DNA of 64,000 nt from Kineococcus mangrovi (GTDB taxonomy: Bacteria; Actinomycetota; Actinomycetes; Actinomycetales; Kineococcaceae): the NCBI RefSeq assembly GCF_041320705.1, contig NZ_JBGGTQ010000009.1, forward strand, positions 124,001 to 188,000. The letters run 5' to 3'. This document shows positions 60,537 to 64,000 of this stretch, piece after piece; the first letter of the stretch is position 1; each line of letters begins with the position of its first letter. The notes beneath the pieces were generated by a model. It saw only the letters and a list, made by a program, of their open reading frames with translations. It was not told the origin of the DNA and ran no database searches. Made by a program: the position numbers and the translations under genes.

Positions 60537-61480
60537 CGCGGACCTCCCGAACGGTGGACGAGGACGCCGAGCACGGCGACGAGCGAGGCGACGAGGGCCG
60601 AGGCCAGCAGCCCCAGCAGGGCGGCGCCCAGGATCGCCGCGTACAACCGCCCCGGCGCGGACGTGGCCTGCTGGGCGTACTGCAGGACGAGCCGTCCGAT
60701 CCCGCCCCGGGTGCCGGTGGAGATCTCGGCCACGATCGCGCCGACGACGGCCTGCGCGGCGGCCAGCCGCAGGGCGGGGGCCAGGAAGGGCAGGCTGGCG
60801 GGGAACCGCAGGCCGAGCAGCGTCTGCCGGCCCGTGGCGGCGAAGCTGCGGAACAGCTCCCGGGCGATGCCCGTGGTGGCGTGCAGCCCGCGCAGCATCC
60901 CCACCGCCACCGGGCAGAACGCCAGGTAGGCGGACAGGACCACGACGGACATCCACGGTTGCCACGACAGCGCCGGGGTGAGCTGCAGACGCCCGCCCCA
61001 CCCGGCCACGAGGGGGGCGATGGCGATGACGGGCACCGTCTGGCTCAGCACGACGTAGGGGAGCAGCCCGCGCTCGACCAGGCGGAACCGCTGCATCAGG
61101 ACGGCCAGCCCGATGCCCACGACCGACCCGAGCACCCACCCGCCCGCGGCCATCAGCAGGGTCCCGCCCGCCGCGGCGAGCACCGCGACCCCGACGGTCC
61201 GCGACCCGGGCAGGGACACCTCCGGTCGGCCCAGGGTGCGCAGGACCTCCACCACGCCGGGCATGGAGCGCGGGTCGGCGCGCGGGAGCAGGCGCTCGCC
61301 GCCGACCTGCACCCCCTGCACCGGGCCGAGCGCCCGGTACAGCTCCCACACCAGGACCAGCACCGCCACCCCGACCAGGGCCATCGCGCCCCGGCGCAGG
61401 GCGGTGGCGAGCCGACCGGCGGGCGCCCCGGGCACGGGCGCGGCCCGTTCGGCCCGGGCGGTCGCCAGCAGCTCGGTCAC
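60533..61480 (-). CDS. ABC permease (ThiX/SsuC type), subunit 1
   Basis: A 315-aa permease. GIARELFRSFAATGRQTLLG is the EAA-type loop; LVLVWELYRALG marks helix 1. It is longer than its partner by about 60 residues, mostly between helices 1 and 2. GTG overlaps the LLM gene stop. Confidence 0.9.
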   Translation of the reverse strand: MTELLATARAERAAPVPGAPAGRLATALRRGAMALVGVAVLVLVWELYRALGPVQGVQVGGERLLPRADPRSMPGVVEVLRTLGRPEVSLPGSRTVGVAVLAAAGGTLLMAAGGWVLGSVVGIGLAVLMQRFRLVERGLLPYVVLSQTVPVIAIAPLVAGWGGRLQLTPALSWQPWMSVVVLSAYLAFCPVAVGMLRGLHATTGIARELFRSFAATGRQTLLGLRFPASLPFLAPALRLAAAQAVVGAIVAEISTGTRGGIGRLVLQYAQQATSAPGRLYAAILGAALLGLLASALVASLVAVLGVLVHRSGGPR

Positions 61481-62517
61481 GACACGGCCGTGGCGCGGCT
61501 GGTCATGGCCGGCAGGACGACGTCGCCGTAGGTGCGCAGGGTCTGGTCCTTGGCGTCGTGCTGCAGGTACAGCGCGAACTGGTCGACCCCGAGGTCGCGC
61601 AGCTGCTCCAGCCGGGCGAGGTGGTCCTGGGCGGTGCCGAGCAGGCAGAACCGGTCGACGATGTCGTCGGGGACGAAGGCCGCGTGGGTGTTGCCGGCGC
61701 GGCCGTGCTCGTTGTAGTCGTACCCCCGGCGGTCCTTGACGTAGTCCGTCAGGGCCTGCGGGACGGCGGAGTCGGACCCGTAGCGTTCGACGATGTCGGC
61801 GACGTGGTTGCCGACCATCCCGCCGAACCACCGGCACTGCTCGCGGGCGTGGGCCTGCTGCTCGCCCGACCCGTCGGTGACGTAGGCCGGCGCCGCGACG
61901 CACACCTTCACCGCGGCCGGGTCCCGGCCGGCGCGTTCGGCGGCCTCGCGGACGCTGCGGATGGTCCAGGCCGCGATGTCGGGGTCGGCCAGTTGCAGGA
62001 TGAACCCGTCGGCGACCTCCCCGGTGAGCTGCAACGCCTTGGGGCCGTAGGCGGCGACCCACACCTCGGTCTGGTGCCGGGGCCCGTGGTCGACCGCCCA
62101 GGGCAGCCGGACGGTCTGCCCGCGGTGCTCCACGGGGCGGCCGTTGGCCAGTTCCCGGATGACGTGCACGGACTCGCGCAGGGTCGCCAGGGTCGTCGGC
62201 TTGCCGGACAGCGTGCGGACGGCGGAGTCGCCGCGGCCGATGCCGCAGACGGTGCGCGGGCCGTACATCTCGTTGAGCGTGGCGCAGGTCGAGGCCGTCA
62301 CCGACCACTCGCGCGTGACGGGGTTGGTGACCATCGGGCCGACGACGACCTTGCGGGTGGCCTGCAGGATCGCCGAGTGCACGACGTACGGTTCCTCCCA
62401 CAGGACGTGGGAGTCGAAGGTCCAGACGTGGGAGAACCCGTAGGTCTCCGCCACCCTGGCCAGTTCCACCACGCGCGAGGCCGGGGGAGTGGTCTGCAGG
62501 ACGACGCCGAAATCCAT
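61477..62517 (-). CDS. LLM-class flavin/F420-dependent oxidoreductase
   Basis: A 346-aa luciferase-like TIM-barrel oxidoreductase. MDFGVVLQTTPPASRVVELA and GRGDSAVRTLSGKP with WVAAYGPKALQLTGEVADG match F420-linked members. From memory, a related subfamily is often found beside dihydropyrimidinase genes; its reaction is not known. It lies 11 bp after hydA and overlaps the permease gene. Confidence 0.85.
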   Translation of the reverse strand: MDFGVVLQTTPPASRVVELARVAETYGFSHVWTFDSHVLWEEPYVVHSAILQATRKVVVGPMVTNPVTREWSVTASTCATLNEMYGPRTVCGIGRGDSAVRTLSGKPTTLATLRESVHVIRELANGRPVEHRGQTVRLPWAVDHGPRHQTEVWVAAYGPKALQLTGEVADGFILQLADPDIAAWTIRSVREAAERAGRDPAAVKVCVAAPAYVTDGSGEQQAHAREQCRWFGGMVGNHVADIVERYGSDSAVPQALTDYVKDRRGYDYNEHGRAGNTHAAFVPDDIVDRFCLLGTAQDHLARLEQLRDLGVDQFALYLQHDAKDQTLRTYGDVVLPAMTSRATAVS

Positions 62518-62528
62518 GGAGAACCCTT

Positions 62529-63950
62529 TCAGCGCAGGTACTGGGACAGGCCGCGACGGACGAACTGCCCGTGGGAGGGCGAGCCGAGGTAGGTCCCGCG
62601 GTCGACGATCGTGCGTCCGCGGGACAGCACGGTGCGGACCCCGCCGGTCAGCTCGAAACCCTCGAACGCGGAGTAGTCGATGTTCATGTGGTGGGTCCGG
62701 GCGGAGATGCGCGTGGTCGCGCTCGGGTCGTAGACGACGATGTCGGCGTCGGACCCGGGGGCGATCGCGCCCTTGCGGGGGTACATGCCGAACATGCGGG
62801 CCGGGGTGGTGGAGCAGGTCTCGACCCAGCGCTGCAGCGACAGGTGCCCGTCGACGACCCCCTGGTGGACGAGGTCGAGGCGGTGCTCGACCCCGCCCAT
62901 GCCGTTGGGGATCTTGGAGAAGTCCCCCACCCCGAGCTGCTTCTGGTCGTTGAAGCAGAAGGGGCAGTGGTCGGTGGAGACCACGGCCAGGTCGTCGGTG
63001 CGCAGACCCTGCCACAGGTCGGCGGCGTGCCGTTCGTGCTTGGACCGCAACGGGGTCGAGCACGCGTACTTGGCGCCCTCGAAGCTGCCCGGGCCGCCGG
63101 CGCCGAGGTGGTCCTCCAGCGTCAGGTACAGGTACTGCGGGCAGGTCTCGGCGAAGACGTTGGCTCCCGCGGTGCGCTCGGCGGCGATGCGGGCCAGGGC
63201 CTGGGAGGCCGAGACGTGCACGACGTAGAGGGGGGTCCCCCCGGCCACCGCGGCCAGCGCGATCGCCCGGTTGACCGCCTCGGCCTCCAGCTCGGCCGGC
63301 CGGGTCAGGCCGTGGAAGACCGGGTCGGTGTTCCCTGCGGCCAGGGCCTGCTGGACCAGGACGTCGATCGCGATGCCGTTCTCGGCGTGCATCATGATCG
63401 TCGCGCCGTTGTCGGTCGCGCGCTGCATCGCCCGCAGGATCTGGCCGTCGTCGGAGTAGAAGACCCCGGGGTAGGCCATGAACAGCTTGAAGCTCGTGAT
63501 GCCCTCGTGCGCCACGAGCGAGTCCATCGCCGTGAGCGAGTCCTCGTCGACCCCGCCGAGGATCATGTGGAACCCGTAGTCCACCGCGCTGTTCCCGGCG
63601 GCCTTGGCGTGCCAGGTCTCCAGGGCGCGTTCGACGACCTCGCCGGTGCGCTGCACGACGAAGTCGACGACGGTGGTCGTCCCGCCGAACGCCGCGGCCC
63701 GCGTCCCGGTCTCGAACGTGTCGCTGGCCTCCGTACCCCCGAACGGCATCTCCATGTGCGTGTGGACGTCGACCCCGCCCGGCAGGACGTAGCACCCCGT
63801 GGCGTCGATGCGGTCCTCCGCCGCGATCTGCGTCCCGGGGGCGAGCAGGGCCACGACGCGTTCGCCCTCGACGAGGACGTCGGTGGGGGTGGTGGAGGTG
63901 GTGGAGACGAGGTCGCCGCCGGTGATGAGGGTCCGGCGCGCGGTGCTCAC
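62529..63950 (-). CDS. hydA: Dihydropyrimidinase
   Basis: A 473-aa zinc amidohydrolase that opens dihydrouracil or dihydrothymine (or hydantoins). GGVDVHTHMEMPFGG carries the HxH ligands, TSFKLFMAYPG the carbamylated lysine, and further ligands are H in MMHAENG, VVHVSA and the D in STDHCPF. GTG overlaps the stop of the preceding amidase gene (GTGA). It is the second step of reductive pyrimidine catabolism. Confidence 0.92.
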   Translation of the reverse strand: MSTARRTLITGGDLVSTTSTTPTDVLVEGERVVALLAPGTQIAAEDRIDATGCYVLPGGVDVHTHMEMPFGGTEASDTFETGTRAAAFGGTTTVVDFVVQRTGEVVERALETWHAKAAGNSAVDYGFHMILGGVDEDSLTAMDSLVAHEGITSFKLFMAYPGVFYSDDGQILRAMQRATDNGATIMMHAENGIAIDVLVQQALAAGNTDPVFHGLTRPAELEAEAVNRAIALAAVAGGTPLYVVHVSASQALARIAAERTAGANVFAETCPQYLYLTLEDHLGAGGPGSFEGAKYACSTPLRSKHERHAADLWQGLRTDDLAVVSTDHCPFCFNDQKQLGVGDFSKIPNGMGGVEHRLDLVHQGVVDGHLSLQRWVETCSTTPARMFGMYPRKGAIAPGSDADIVVYDPSATTRISARTHHMNIDYSAFEGFELTGGVRTVLSRGRTIVDRGTYLGSPSHGQFVRRGLSQYLR

Positions 63951-64000
63951 GGCCGCACCAGGTCGCCGTAGGAGTCCGGCCGGCGGTCGCGGTAGAACTG
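63947..64000 (-). CDS. C-terminal end of a beta-ureidopropionase-like amidohydrolase (partial)
   Basis: Only the last 17 codons are inside the window: QFYRDRRPDSYGDLVRP then TGA. FYRDRRP.SYG..V is the usual ending of N-carbamoyl-beta-alanine amidohydrolases of the nitrilase family. The stop overlaps the hydA start, so it heads this part of the operon and would provide the third step of the pathway. The rest lies beyond the window edge. Confidence 0.65.
   Translation of the reverse strand, partial: QFYRDRRPDSYGDLVRP

Overview
The window is a very GC-rich, gene-dense stretch with many GTG starts, 4-bp ATGA/GTGA gene overlaps and short intergenic gaps, which points to an actinomycete. Bacterial proteasome activator (Bpa), a PacL-CtpC metal efflux pair, PspC-type histidine kinases and an ECF sigma factor with a CU044_5270-type partner fit Actinomycetota. 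Gene content recalls Kineosporiales (Kineococcus-like), but that is an impression and no search was run. No tRNA, rRNA or CRISPR array was seen.

Layout. 1-4.9 kb is an accessory edge: an IS110-family element flanked by near-identical 35-bp direct repeats, an ECF sigma/membrane-partner pair, then a graveyard with a broken minus-strand gene and a sugar ABC permease decayed across three frames. 4.9-23.7 kb holds mostly single genes: two Cof-type HAD phosphatases around a soluble double-GAF chemoreceptor, a trypsin-like protease with a small companion, an HtrA lipoprotein, a MarR regulator, a glycosyltransferase, bpa with a translationally coupled partner, a PAP2 phosphatase, an aldo/keto reductase and SDR, a TerD-VWA protein, a GNAT and sugar-type dehydrogenases/epimerases.

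23.7-35.9 kb looks like one catabolic regulon. Divergent from a shared control region are a DUF1537 four-carbon acid-sugar kinase, a PdxA2-type dehydrogenase and a DeoR regulator on one side. On the other is a tightly overlapped operon for a Dpp/Opp-type importer, an aldo/keto reductase, an HpcH/HpaI aldolase, a cytoplasmic Asp-box (sialidase-fold) protein and an SDR. The kinase plus PdxA2 pair suggests threonate- or erythronate-like acids feeding DHAP; the remaining enzymes suggest a larger substrate. This is the best candidate for an undescribed pathway.

35.9-44 kb: a TetR/MFS efflux pair with two operator-like palindromes two helical turns apart, an IolG-like dehydrogenase, and a PspC-type kinase/LuxR regulator divergent from three membrane proteins (envelope stress). 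44-49.9 kb: a galactose mutarotase, PacL plus CtpC metal efflux convergently overlapping a His-rich YibE/F protein, and a GH43-like hydrolase. 50-57.7 kb: a Nei-type glycosylase, a Ugp-like importer (two permeases, binding protein, no ATPase gene) with a glycerophosphodiester phosphodiesterase, a lipoprotein esterase and hisS. 57.8-64 kb: a minus-strand operon for reductive pyrimidine-type catabolism (end of a beta-ureidopropionase-like gene, dihydropyrimidinase, LLM oxidoreductase) with an NMT1-type ABC importer; it continues past the window edge.
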